64,000 nt of DNA from Erwinia sp. JUb26 (GCF_003751505.1 NZ_RJVB01000002.1:124001-188000); one strand, 5' to 3'. Positions 11,195 to 19,870 are shown, counted from the stretch's first letter. The notes: generated by a model not told the origin, from the sequence alone. A program made the numbers and translations.

Positions 11195-11415
11195 AGTTAT
11201 CAGCTCCTGGGTATGAGAGCGCCCCTTGCCGCGCTACCAACACCATCAAGGGGCTGACACCGCTGGCAGAATGCAATGCCGACGGTGCTGCGGGCAGCTT
11301 AACGTTAATGTCACTCTTTCTTTGGTGGATTCAGGGGGAAGATGTAAACAGAGTATTGAAAGTTGTGAACGTTTCTAAGGATTGAAACAAAGCGTAAGAC
11401 GATGAAGAGACAGGC
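11195..11415. other. Gene-free stretch upstream of the efflux operon
   Basis: No supportable protein gene. It contains an imperfect inverted repeat CCCCTTG (from 11222) / CAAGGGG (to about 11254) just upstream of the ribbon-helix-helix gene. It must also hold the operon promoter, but I could not pick out -10/-35 boxes with confidence. The first OmrA/OmrB-type sRNA ends at its right border and is transcribed in the same (minus) direction. Confidence 0.4.
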
Positions 11416-11510
11416 AAAAAAAAACCCACGCATCCGCGTGGGTTGGTGCAACTGAACAGGGTGCAGTCCGCCGGGAGCAGACTGTATTCACACCAATCAA
11501 TACCTCTGGG
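11416..11510 (-). ncRNA. omrA: OmrA/OmrB-family small RNA (copy next to the efflux operon)
   Basis: On the minus strand the sequence begins CCCAGAGGTATTGATTGGTG, identical to the conserved 5' end of E. coli OmrA, which is the seed that pairs with target mRNAs. It ends about 95 bases later in a perfect 8-bp terminator stem (11424-11431 with 11436-11443) and a run of nine U. The middle differs from E. coli, as is usual. A GACAAT -10-like box ends 6 bases before the start, and a GGTTGCATTT segment further up is a plausible OmpR site. OmrA/B are Hfq-dependent, OmpR-induced repressors of outer-membrane and regulatory genes in E. coli, and lie between aas and galR there too. Which copy is omrA and which omrB is a guess from the 5' end. 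Confidence 0.92.
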
Positions 11511-11632
11511 ACTGCTATTGTCACCAGAAGCCGATCCTGAAACCAGCAAACAAAAGCAAATGAATGGCGCTAAATGCAACCAGTCATGACCGTTCGCTCA
11601 TATCTTTACATATTGAACTGGCAGGATTTTTC

Positions 11633-13348
11633 CTAACCCGGGCTGTTAAGCGCATCCGGTGCGATGTTCATATGCTTCAACACCGGACCGATAATATTGC
11701 CAAACACCGGTGCCGCCACCGAGCCGCCAAAGTGATCGCCGGCGGTCGGGTGGTTAATCATAATCACCAGCGCCACCTGCGGGTTACTGGCGGGTGCCAC
11801 TCCGGCGGTATAGTTGATATAACCCCCGTCGTATTTCCCGCTGTCGCCCATTTTTTCCGCCGTACCGGTTTTAATCGCCAGCCGGTAGCCCGGCACCGCC
11901 GCACGCACCCCGCTACCGCCCGGTAGCGCATCGCTCTCCATCATATGCACCACGGTTCTGACCGTATCTTCATCGGCAACGCGAGTGCCCAACACCGGTG
12001 GGGTGACCCGGGTGATCGACAGCGGGCGATAAACCCCAAAGGAGCCGAGCGTAGCGTATTCACGGGCAATCTGCAGCGGCGTCACGCGCAGCCCGTAGCC
12101 GAAGGAGAAGGTGGCGCGTTCGATATCCGCCCAGCGCTGACGGTGCAGGGGGAAATAGCCGACGCTTTCGCCGGTCAGCCCCAGCCCGGTGGGTTTGCCC
12201 AGTCCGAAGGACTGATAGGTATTCACCAGCACCTCGGCGGGCATCGCCAGTGCGATATGCGACACCCCGATATCACTGGATTTCTGCAGAATGCCGGTCA
12301 TCGTCAGGCGCGACCAGTGGCCAACGTCGCGGATCAGGTGGCCGTTAACGCGATAAGGCGTGGTATCCAGCACCGAGTCTGGGCGAACCAGTTTACGGAT
12401 CAGCCCTTCCATCACCACCAGCGGTTTTACCGTTGACCCCGGTTCGTAGCTGTCGTTGATGGCCGTGTTACGCATCTGCGCCGGTGATACCTTCGCAAAG
12501 TTGTTCGGGTTAAATGAGGGGTAAGACGCCATCCCGAGAATTTCACCGGTATCAATTTTAATCAGCACCGCCGCGCCGGAATCGGCCTTGTTCAGCAGCA
12601 CGCCGTCGCGCAGCTTGCTGTACAGGGTGTACTGATCGAACTTATCAATACTCAGCTGCACCGTCGGCGGCTGCTGTGGCGGCTCGTAGTTAATCATCGC
12701 CACGATATTGCCGTTGGCGTCCTGGCGGTACTTCTCCACGCCGGGCGTACCCTGTAACACCTTATCGAAGCCTTTCTCCAGCCCGGTCAGCCCGTTGCTG
12801 TCCGCGCCGACGATGCCGATAAGCGGCGCGGTGGCCTCACTCATCGGATAAAAACGGCTGTCGTCATAGACCGTGGTAATACCGGACAGATGAAGTTTGG
12901 AGATATCTTTAGCAATACCCAGCTCGATTTTACGCCCCAGATACAGGAAGCGTCGGTTCGGGTTGGCATTGATTTGCGCGGCAATCTCTTCGGGGCGTTG
13001 TTCCAGCGCATTGGCCAGATACGCCCATTTGGGGCTGGTGAAATCAGGGTGCGCTTCCAGCACGCGCTGCGGATCGGCAATCACGTCGCGCGACGGCACG
13101 CTGAGCGCCAGCGCTTCACCGTTTCTGTCCAGAAGGGTTCCCCGGTTCGTCGGCAGAGTCACGGTTCGCAGCGAGCGTTCATCCGCCTCTTTTTCCAGCA
13201 TGGGATGATTGATGAGCTGTAAATCGGCCACCCGCGCCAGCAGGACGCCGAGGCAGGTCAGCACGCCGACACAAACAAGACGGAATCGTACGGGATTGAA
13301 CGTCGGGGCGGGCTGGGATTTCGCCAGCGATCTTTTCAAGGGAGGCAT
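11633..13348 (-). CDS. FtsI-like class B penicillin-binding protein (PBP3 paralogue)
   Basis: This 571-residue peptidoglycan transpeptidase resembles FtsI (588 in E. coli). It has one N-terminal membrane helix (residues 21-40), a pedestal domain from RGTLLDRNGEALA (about 70), and a transpeptidase domain. The active-site motif is EPGSTVKPL (Ser305, Lys308) and the third motif is KTGT at 493-496. The second motif reads SSD (357-359), where FtsI has SSN. Cell-division ftsI lies in the dcw cluster, so this is probably a second copy comparable to Salmonella PBP3SAL; that equivalence is inference. It is flanked on both sides by Omr sRNA genes on the same strand. Confidence 0.85.
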   Translation of the reverse strand: MPPLKRSLAKSQPAPTFNPVRFRLVCVGVLTCLGVLLARVADLQLINHPMLEKEADERSLRTVTLPTNRGTLLDRNGEALALSVPSRDVIADPQRVLEAHPDFTSPKWAYLANALEQRPEEIAAQINANPNRRFLYLGRKIELGIAKDISKLHLSGITTVYDDSRFYPMSEATAPLIGIVGADSNGLTGLEKGFDKVLQGTPGVEKYRQDANGNIVAMINYEPPQQPPTVQLSIDKFDQYTLYSKLRDGVLLNKADSGAAVLIKIDTGEILGMASYPSFNPNNFAKVSPAQMRNTAINDSYEPGSTVKPLVVMEGLIRKLVRPDSVLDTTPYRVNGHLIRDVGHWSRLTMTGILQKSSDIGVSHIALAMPAEVLVNTYQSFGLGKPTGLGLTGESVGYFPLHRQRWADIERATFSFGYGLRVTPLQIAREYATLGSFGVYRPLSITRVTPPVLGTRVADEDTVRTVVHMMESDALPGGSGVRAAVPGYRLAIKTGTAEKMGDSGKYDGGYINYTAGVAPASNPQVALVIMINHPTAGDHFGGSVAAPVFGNIIGPVLKHMNIAPDALNSPG

Positions 13349-13526
13349 GTTTTTTCCAGTACAGGGTGCATGATAACTCTCTGGCTTTTATACAAAAAAT
13401 GATTCGGAGTTAACAGGCAAACTGTGTTTCAGATCGTGATTGAGCGAGAGGAAAAGGCGCGAAGATCTGCCTAAAAAAAACGGACTTAAAATCAGTAAAC
13501 TGTAAGAAAATCCTTAGATTACAGGC

Positions 13527-13607
13527 AAAAAAAACCTGCGCATCTGCGCAGGTCGGTGAAACAAAGCGATAAATACTTTTTGATGTTCACCCATCAATAC
13601 CTCTGGG
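13527..13607 (-). ncRNA. omrB: OmrA/OmrB-family small RNA (copy next to the molybdoenzyme gene)
   Basis: The minus strand starts CCCAGAGGTATTGATGGGTG, the conserved Omr seed. It ends about 81 bases later in a terminator with a perfect GC-rich stem (13534-13542 with 13545-13553) and eight U, close to the 82 nt of E. coli OmrB. A TACAGT -10-like box ends 6 bases before the start. Upstream GGTTACATTTTG and GTAACTGTTG resemble tandem OmpR half-sites. It is homologous to the sRNA at 11416-11510 and separated from it by the PBP gene. Confidence 0.92.
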
Positions 13608-13742
13608 ATCTGAACTGTATCAATCCGCTGTATCGGGTCGCTACTCAGGAATCGCAACAGTTACCCGCAAAATGTAACCAGCTATGTGATTTGTAGGGGT
13701 TTTAGCAATGTATCGCCAACATTCGGGCTACGCCGCCCCTCG

Positions 13743-16016
13743 TCACGCCACCTCAGCCAGTTTTCGAATCTCCACCAGGCAGCTCATGGCGTTTGGCCCC
13801 TGAGTCAGCGACGAGGTGCCGATATCCAGCGTCAGCACGTTCGGATTCCCGGCGCGATCGTAGTCTCGCCACGCTTTACCAAAACCGGGATCGAACCAGG
13901 CACCGGTGGAAATCAGCACCACGTTCTGGCTGACGCCTTCGGTCAGGCGGACACCGGCCTGAATGCAGCCACGATCGTTACTGACTTCAATCACATTGCC
14001 GTCGCTGATGCCCCGCTCAGCCGCATCCAGCGGATGCATCCACAGCGTTTCGCGCCCGGCAGTTTTATTGGCCTGCACCGTTGGCGTGGCATCCATCTGG
14101 CTGTGCAAACGGTCCCCGGGCTGAATCGAAATCATATGCAGTGGGAAGCGCTGCTTGATTTCCGCTCCCAGCCACTCGGCAGGTTCGCGCCATTCGGGAT
14201 GCGGACCAAAGTCAGCCAGCTGATAGCCCTCAATGGTTTGCGAAAACAGCTCAATTTTACCGCTGGCGGTTTTAATCGGGCTGGCCACCGGGTTAGCGCG
14301 GAAATCGGCCATAAAGACCCAGTCTTCCTTCGGCAGTGGGATCTCCACGTGCCCTTCGTGCCAGAACGTTTCAAATTCCGGGAAGTCGATGCCCTTATTG
14401 TTGTGGGCCACGGCGCAGCGCTGATAGAGATGCTTGATCCACTCCATCTCATTACGGTTTTCGGTAAAGGTATCGCGATAGCCCAGTCGCTCGGCCAGAT
14501 CGGCAAAGATATCGAAATCGTTACGCGCCTGGTGCTGCGGCGCAATCGCCTGATGCATCGCCAGCACGAAGCGGTCCTTGGACGATCCGCCGATATCATT
14601 GCGCTCCAGGGTGGTGGTCACCGGTAGCACGATATCCGCCATCTGCGCCGCAGGCGTCCAGACGATATCCTGCACGATAACCGTATCCGGGCGCTGCCAG
14701 CCCTCAACCAGCCGGTTCAGCTGCTGATGGTGGTGGAACGGATTCCCGCCCGCCCAGTGGATCAGATGGATATCCGGGTAGGTATGCGTTTCACCCTGGA
14801 AGGTGTATTCCTCGCCGGGATTGAGCAGCATATCGCTGATGCGGGCCACCGGGATCGCACGGTGCGCAATCGGGTTAACCCCGGTAGACATCAGCGGAGA
14901 CGGGCCTTCAATGCGCGGGTTGCCGACGCTGTTCATTGAACCGTGACCGAAGGAGAAACCGGCACCCGGCAGACCAGGCTGGCCCAGCATCGACGACAGG
15001 GCAATCATCATCCAGTACGGCTGCTCGCCACGATGGGCGCGCTGAACGGAGTAAGAGCAGGTAATAAAGCTGCGCTTGCCGCACAGTTGCTTTGCCAGCA
15101 GCGCGATGCGCGCGGCCGGAATACCGGTGATCTCGCTGGCCCACTGCGGCGTTTTTGGCTGGCCGTCGCTTTCGCCCAGCAGATAGCTTTTCAGCTGCGG
15201 ATAGCCGACGCAGTGGGACTGCAGGAAGGCATTATCCACCGCACCCAGCCGCTCAATTTCAAACCCTAACGCCAGCATCAGCGCCACGTCGGTGTTCGGG
15301 CGGATCGGGATCCACTCGGCGTTAATGAACTCCGGGCAGTCATCGCGCATCGGGCTGATGTTGATGACCGGCGTCCCTTTCGCCGCCAGCTGCTGCAGCG
15401 CCGGTTTCAGGCTGTGCTCGCCCGCGCCGCCGGAGGCCACCTGGGCATTTTTCAGCGCCAGTCCGCCAAAGGCGATAAAAATCTCACAGTGCTTCACCAC
15501 ATCAGGCCAGTCGGTAACGCGGCCGGTGAGCGGCATATAGGTACCAATCACATAGGGTAGAAAGAACTGCGCGGCGCCCCAGCTGTAGTTGCCCTGCTGG
15601 TCAATGCCGCCGCCGCCGAGGTTATAGAAGCGGCGCACCAGTGTGCGGGCATGGTTAACGCGCCCCGCCGACGACCAGCCGTAGGAGCCGTCAAAGATCC
15701 CGCTGGCGCCGTAGCGGTCGCGTACCCGGCGATTTTCTTCCGCCACCAGATCGAGCGCGGTTTCCCAGTCCACTGCAACAAAGTCCTCACGCCCGCGCAG
15801 GGTACGATCGCTTCTCTCGCGGGACTTCAGCCAGGAACGGCGCACCATCGGCTGGCGGATACGTTTATCCGAATAGACCAGTTCCGGAATGGTGTTGAGC
15901 ATCGGCGACGGATCCTGGTCAGCGAAGAACGGGTCACAGCGCAGCAGTTTGCCATTCTCGACGACTGCACTGAAGGCACCCCAGTGGGCAAGGTGAGGTA
16001 ATGTTTTTTGCGTCAT
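13743..16016 (-). CDS. BisC/TorZ-type molybdopterin oxidoreductase (S- or N-oxide reductase)
   Basis: The 757-residue protein belongs to the DMSO reductase family. It lacks an N-terminal iron-sulfur cysteine motif and any signal peptide, like cytoplasmic BisC. The segment YGWSSAGRVNHA (Ser116) matches the serine that ligates molybdenum in DMSO/TMAO/biotin-sulfoxide reductases. The bis-MGD binding domains follow in order, with the C-terminal dinucleotide-binding part near HMISIQPGDRLHSQMD (about 640). It probably reduces biotin sulfoxide, methionine sulfoxide or a related S/N-oxide; the substrate cannot be told from sequence. It is divergent from galR and not part of the E. coli galR neighbourhood. 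Confidence 0.85.
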   Translation of the reverse strand: MTQKTLPHLAHWGAFSAVVENGKLLRCDPFFADQDPSPMLNTIPELVYSDKRIRQPMVRRSWLKSRERSDRTLRGREDFVAVDWETALDLVAEENRRVRDRYGASGIFDGSYGWSSAGRVNHARTLVRRFYNLGGGGIDQQGNYSWGAAQFFLPYVIGTYMPLTGRVTDWPDVVKHCEIFIAFGGLALKNAQVASGGAGEHSLKPALQQLAAKGTPVINISPMRDDCPEFINAEWIPIRPNTDVALMLALGFEIERLGAVDNAFLQSHCVGYPQLKSYLLGESDGQPKTPQWASEITGIPAARIALLAKQLCGKRSFITCSYSVQRAHRGEQPYWMMIALSSMLGQPGLPGAGFSFGHGSMNSVGNPRIEGPSPLMSTGVNPIAHRAIPVARISDMLLNPGEEYTFQGETHTYPDIHLIHWAGGNPFHHHQQLNRLVEGWQRPDTVIVQDIVWTPAAQMADIVLPVTTTLERNDIGGSSKDRFVLAMHQAIAPQHQARNDFDIFADLAERLGYRDTFTENRNEMEWIKHLYQRCAVAHNNKGIDFPEFETFWHEGHVEIPLPKEDWVFMADFRANPVASPIKTASGKIELFSQTIEGYQLADFGPHPEWREPAEWLGAEIKQRFPLHMISIQPGDRLHSQMDATPTVQANKTAGRETLWMHPLDAAERGISDGNVIEVSNDRGCIQAGVRLTEGVSQNVVLISTGAWFDPGFGKAWRDYDRAGNPNVLTLDIGTSSLTQGPNAMSCLVEIRKLAEVA

Positions 16017-16212
16017 TAAAGGATCCGGCCATCGTGTCGGTTTTCTGGAAACTCAGAATAGCATCGCTCAGTAATGGAGTGAAACCGTGTTCACTTTATC
16101 AGAACGAACGGCCTGCAATCGGGCGAAGTTAAAGAGGAAAATCCTCAGCTTTGCGACGCCCGGCGCATTCTCCAGGCTTGCAGTCACTGCGGCTTTCCGC
16201 AACACTACTGCA

Positions 16213-16228
16213 ATGTAAACGCTTACCC
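16213..16228. promoter_or_regulatory. GalR/GalS-type operator upstream of galR
   Basis: ATGTAAACGCTTACCC is a near-perfect match to the galactose operator consensus GTGTAAACGNTTACAC, 17 bases before the galR ATG. The position suggests negative autoregulation of galR. Another LacI-family repressor could also use such a site. Confidence 0.7.
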
Positions 16229-16244
16229 AGAAAGGTTGGACCCT

Positions 16245-17246
16245 ATGGCTACCATAAAGGATGTCGCCAGACTCGCGGGGGTGTCGGTAGCAACCGTTTC
16301 TCGCGTCATCAATCATTCCCCTAAGGCCAGTGAAAATTCGCGTCTGGCGGTGACTCAGGCGATGGAGTCGCTGAAATATCATCCGAATGCCAACGCCCGC
16401 GCGCTGGCGCAGCAGTCCACGGAAACCATTGGCTTAGTGGTTGGCGACGTTTCCGACCCCTTCTTCGGCGCGATGGTGAAATCGGTGGATGAAGTCGCGT
16501 GGAATACCGGTAATTTCCTGCTGATCGGCAACGGCTACCATGAAGAGCAAAAAGAGCGCCAGGCGATTGAGCAGCTGATTCGGCATCGCTGCGCGGCGCT
16601 GGTGGTGCATGCGAAAAAAGTCCCGGATGAAGAGCTGATTGGCCTGATGAAGCAGATCCCCGGGATGGTGTTGCTGAACCGCGTGCTGCCCGGCTATGAA
16701 CAGCGCTGCATCGCCCTGGACGACCGCTACGGCTCCTGGCTGGCCACTCGTCATCTGATCCAGCAGGGGCATAAAAATATTGCCTTTATCTGCTCAACCC
16801 ACTCTATTTCCGACTCCAGCGACCGCCTGCAGGGGTATTACGACGCGCTGAAGGAGCACGGCCTGCCCTGCAACGATCGGCTGGTGGCCTTCGGTGAGCC
16901 GGATGAAGTGGGCGGCGAAACGGCGATGACCGAGCTGCTCGGTCAGGGTAAAACCTTTAGCGCGGTAGCTTGCTATAACGATTCCATGGCGGCGGGCGCG
17001 CTGGCGGTGCTGAGCGACAACGGCGTGCGGGTGCCGGAAGAGATGTCGCTGATAGGCTTCGACGATGTGCTGGTATCCCGCTACGTCCGGCCGCGTCTGA
17101 CCACCGTCCGCTACCCGATTATCACCATGGCACAGCAGGCGGCCACGCTGGCGCTGGCGCTGGCTCACGGCCAGCCGCTGCCGGAGGTGACCCATCTGTT
17201 TAGCCCGACGCTGGTGCGCCGCCACTCGGTCGGTACACCGGCCTGA
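16245..17246 (+). CDS. galR: Galactose operon repressor GalR
   Basis: This is a LacI-family regulator of 333 residues. The N-terminal helix-turn-helix ATIKDVARLAGVSVATVSRV is followed by the hinge NANARALAQQ and a periplasmic-binding-protein-like effector domain (GLVVGDVSDPFFGAMV onward). GalR represses galactose uptake and Leloir genes, and galactose releases it. The frame is open from a TTG at 16236, but the ATG at 16245 has AAAGG nine bases upstream and gives the canonical MATIKDVA start. A galactose-type operator lies just upstream. It is convergent with the acetyltransferase gene. Confidence 0.95.
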   Translation: MATIKDVARLAGVSVATVSRVINHSPKASENSRLAVTQAMESLKYHPNANARALAQQSTETIGLVVGDVSDPFFGAMVKSVDEVAWNTGNFLLIGNGYHEEQKERQAIEQLIRHRCAALVVHAKKVPDEELIGLMKQIPGMVLLNRVLPGYEQRCIALDDRYGSWLATRHLIQQGHKNIAFICSTHSISDSSDRLQGYYDALKEHGLPCNDRLVAFGEPDEVGGETAMTELLGQGKTFSAVACYNDSMAAGALAVLSDNGVRVPEEMSLIGFDDVLVSRYVRPRLTTVRYPIITMAQQAATLALALAHGQPLPEVTHLFSPTLVRRHSVGTPA

Positions 17247-17255
17247 TACCTCGGT

Positions 17256-17741
17256 TCAGCGGCTCAGCGGCTCAGCGTCTGACGACAAAGGTTTAGAGTA
17301 AAGGTGCACGGTGGTCGCAGGATAGTCCAGCGCGTCACCGATATAGCGCCAGCCGAACTTTTCGTAGTAGCCCTTACAGGCGGAGTAGAGGTAAAGATTC
17401 TCGTCACCGCGCTGCCTGCAGCAATCGATGATGATTTGCTGCAGCCGTTCGCTGAGCCCCCTTCCACGCCAGCTTTCATCGACGTACAGCGCCGCCAGCC
17501 AGGGGAACAGGTCCTGGCGGCTGACCAGATCGCAGCGCCACAGCCCCACCGTTCCTACCGGGCGTTCGCCGTCGAGCGCGACGAAGGTGATCGGCAGGTC
17601 GCTACCGGCCAGGCTGCTGTCGATCACGCTGGCAAAGAAATCCCGACTCTCTTCGCTGCCAAACGCCTGCCACAGCCAGTCGATGATGATTTCGCGATGT
17701 TCGGTGGCGTCGGTGAGCGGGACGATGCGCAGGGTGGTCAT
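17256..17741 (-). CDS. GNAT-family N-acetyltransferase
   Basis: The protein has 161 residues and a complete GNAT fold. The acetyl-CoA pyrophosphate-binding loop is in motif A, LAALYVDESWRGRGLSERLQQIII (RGRGLS near residues 92-97). The C-terminal half has GYYEKFGWRYIGD, the usual motif B. Substrate unknown. Its last codons lie in a short imperfect tandem repeat of GGCTCAGC. It is convergent with galR, and a copy of the palindromic repeat family lies about 127 bases upstream of its start on the same strand. Confidence 0.85.
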   Translation of the reverse strand: MTTLRIVPLTDATEHREIIIDWLWQAFGSEESRDFFASVIDSSLAGSDLPITFVALDGERPVGTVGLWRCDLVSRQDLFPWLAALYVDESWRGRGLSERLQQIIIDCCRQRGDENLYLYSACKGYYEKFGWRYIGDALDYPATTVHLYSKPLSSDAEPLSR

Positions 17742-17867
17742 GGGAAGGTTCCGGGATGATGGTTTTGAGTTCAGTAAATTACCACAGGGAACGGGGTTCG
17801 GCTTCTTTGGCTGATGGGGATAGGAGATCGGGATTACAGCACCTGCGGCTGCTGGGGTTGGGGGATC

Positions 17868-18067
17868 GGGGGACAGCCTCTGCGGCTGCCGGGCGGTCCT
17901 CGCGCCGCTTCGCGGTGCCTTCGGCTACGGCATCCGGCCGGCCGGACCGGCTAAGACGGGCGTCCTGCCCGGCTTAGCCTGACGCCTGCTTCCCTGCTGG
18001 CGTCTCCTGGCCTGATGCCTTCACCTCAGCGCTGCGGATTGCCCGTCATCCGCAGAGGCTGTCCCCC
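17868..18067 (-). repeat. Palindromic repeat family, copy A
   Basis: This 200-bp element is bounded by an 18-bp perfect terminal inverted repeat (17868-17885, GGGGGACAGCCTCTGCGG, with 18050-18067). Read on the minus strand it contains the family core GGGCAATCCGCAGCGCTGA, a hairpin at 17981-18004 with loop AGGGAA, a long hairpin at 17949-17979 with loop AGGAC, and GCG-AGGAC-CGC near the 3' end. No protein gene. The core matches the copies near 18300, 52400, 52700 and 53050. Confidence 0.85.
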
Positions 18068-18270
18068 TTTAACACTTAGAGCCGCTATCTGCTAAAAACC
18101 ACAGGCGAGTGTGCAATTTCCTGCCAATTAAAGACACCGCTAAACCGGCGGCACAGAACGGCTACTCCGGTCGAAGCATTCAAAAAGTCTTTGCCCCCAG
18201 GATACTTGAAACCGCTGTTTTCTAAAGCTGCACGCGAAACGAAGAGTTTAGCCACAGGCAACACGAAGCT
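18068..18270. other. Spacer between divergently oriented repeat copies A and B
   Basis: No supportable gene. It contains AAAGTCTTTGCCCCC and GGATACTTGAAACCG, which loosely resemble the sequence preceding copies D and E (AAAGTCTTAACCC and GTTATACGAGAACACCG). GCACAGAACGGCTACTCC at about 18152 is an inverted partner of GGAGTAGCCACCGTCTGTGC near 18503-18522. It may hold promoters for both flanking repeats; that is inference. Confidence 0.4.
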
Positions 18271-18523
18271 AATGGCACAGACGGGTGGCTGCCCCGATCG
18301 GAGCATCCGCAGCGCTGAACGAAATGAGGAAGCCAGGATTCGGCCACACGGACGTGACCGAAAGGCACAGCCGGGCAGGACGCCCGTCTGTGCCGGTCCG
18401 TCAGGCTGACGAATGCAGTGAGGGCACCGCGCAGGCGGCGCGAGGACCGCCCGAACGGGGTAGCTACCCGCCTGCGTAAACACCGTTACGTCAGACAACA
18501 TGGAGTAGCCACCGTCTGTGCAT
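18271..18523 (+). repeat. Palindromic repeat family, copy B
   Basis: Read on the plus strand it shows CATCCGCAGCGCTGAACG, a hairpin at 18341-18360 with loop ACGGAC, the long central hairpin at 18364-18394 (GGCACAGCCGGGC, loop AGGAC, GCCCGTCTGTGCC), and GCG-AGGAC-CGC at 18440-18450. The inner arms are CCCCGATCGG and CCGAACGGGG. Outer arms GCACAGACGGGTGGCT and AGCCACCGTCTGTGC reach 18523. Small open frames here are by-products of the repeat. Confidence 0.8.
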
Positions 18524-18566
18524 TCACCATCGCGCCAGACAGCACCAGCCGGATTTTAACGACTCA

Positions 18567-19820
18567 TTACAGCTCCAGCGCCAGCAGCTCCGCCACGGTC
18601 TGCGCACGACGGATCTGGCGTGCCTGACCGTTCTCAAACAGCACCTCCGGCAGCAGCGGACGGCTGTTGTAGTTCGACGACATCGACGCCCCGTAGGCAC
18701 CGGTATCGTGGAACACCAGATAATCCCCGACCTTCACCGCCGGCAGCGCGCGGGTTTCCACCTTGCCGCCTTCCTGCTGAGTGAATACATCGCCCGACTC
18801 GCACAGCGGACCCGCCACCACCGTCTCGACGGTATTCTGCTCGTCCAGCTGACGGCCATCGCCGGCAATCGCGGAAATATGGTGATAGCTGCCGTACATG
18901 GACGGGCGCATCAAATCGTTAAAGCCCGCGTCCACCAGCACAAAGTGACGGCTGCCCATCTCTTTCACTACCCGCACCTGACTGACCAGCACGCCCGACT
19001 CGGCGACCAGGAAACGGCCCGGCTCGATCTCCAGCTTCACCGGGTGCCCCAGGTGCTGTGCTACACGCTGGCGGGCGGCATCCCACAGGCCGAAATAGTG
19101 ATCGGTATCGATCGCCTCTTCACCAAAACGATACGGAATCGACAGACCGCCGCCGGCAGAAATTGCTTCCAGATCCTGACCGAAGCTGACCACCTGATTT
19201 ACCATCGCGTCGCACACCTGCTCCAGATGGCTGTAGTCCACGCCCGAACCGATATGCATATGAATCCCGACCAGCTTCAGCTGGTAGCGTTGAACCGCTT
19301 CCAGCGCCAGCGCCATATCGCCGAACCAGATACCGTGCTTGCTGTTCTCGCCGCCGGTGTTGGTTTTCTGGCTGTGGCCGTGGCCGAAGCCCGGGTTAAC
19401 GCGCAGCCAGACAGGATGCCCGGCAGATACGGCACCCAGCTGATGAAGCATGTCAACGGAACCGGCATTAACCGGCACCTTCAGCTCCGCCACGCGGGCC
19501 AGGGTTGGCTCGTCCAGCAGATCGGCGGTAAAGACGATCTCGTCGCCGCCCGCCTGATAACCCGCCGCCAGCGCGCGCTCAATCTCACCCAGCGACACGG
19601 AATCGACCTTTACGCCCGCGGCGCGCATCAGGCGCAGAATATGAATATTCGAGCAGGCCTTCTGGGCAAAACGCACCACGTCAAACTGCTGCAGCTGGGC
19701 AATTCGCTGCTGAATAATGCTGGCGTCGTAGGCCCAGACCGGGCCGCCCGTCTGACGGCCTAAGGCTAAAAGATTGTCCTGATTCAGGGCGGTAGTGGTG
19801 TCGGTCAGCAGGCGTGGCAT
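18567..19820 (-). CDS. lysA: Diaminopimelate decarboxylase
   Basis: LysA performs the last step of lysine biosynthesis, meso-diaminopimelate to L-lysine plus CO2, using PLP. The product has 417 residues (E. coli 420). The PLP lysine is in FAQKACSN (Lys54). HMHIGSG, the phosphate-binding EIEPGR, and PLCESGDVF (active-site Cys and Asp) are all present. The frame is open to 19859, but the ATG at 19820 has a GGAG site 8 bases upstream and gives the family N-terminus MPRLLTDTT. It is divergent from lysR, as in E. coli, so LysR plus diaminopimelate probably activates it. Confidence 0.96.
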   Translation of the reverse strand: MPRLLTDTTTALNQDNLLALGRQTGGPVWAYDASIIQQRIAQLQQFDVVRFAQKACSNIHILRLMRAAGVKVDSVSLGEIERALAAGYQAGGDEIVFTADLLDEPTLARVAELKVPVNAGSVDMLHQLGAVSAGHPVWLRVNPGFGHGHSQKTNTGGENSKHGIWFGDMALALEAVQRYQLKLVGIHMHIGSGVDYSHLEQVCDAMVNQVVSFGQDLEAISAGGGLSIPYRFGEEAIDTDHYFGLWDAARQRVAQHLGHPVKLEIEPGRFLVAESGVLVSQVRVVKEMGSRHFVLVDAGFNDLMRPSMYGSYHHISAIAGDGRQLDEQNTVETVVAGPLCESGDVFTQQEGGKVETRALPAVKVGDYLVFHDTGAYGASMSSNYNSRPLLPEVLFENGQARQIRRAQTVAELLALEL

Positions 19821-19870
19821 AAGGGTTCTCCATAAAGTTAGGGTTCTATTACGCCACATCTCTTTTCGGG

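Noticed and set aside
11331..11579. An 82-codon minus-strand frame with a hydrophobic start and several cysteines.
   Set aside because: It runs across the promoter, body and terminator of an Omr-type sRNA; no SD and no conservation expected.
16068..16382. A 104-codon minus-strand frame over the galR promoter and start.
   Set aside because: It overlaps galR coding sequence and its operator, and has no recognisable domain.
17868..18067. Interpreting the repeat as a MITE.
   Set aside because: It has terminal inverted repeats, but they differ between copies (MITE ends should be the conserved part) and I see no target-site duplication. A non-autonomous element is not excluded.
18708..19763. A 351-codon open frame on the plus strand.
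   Set aside because: Antisense to lysA with no family resemblance and no ribosome binding site.
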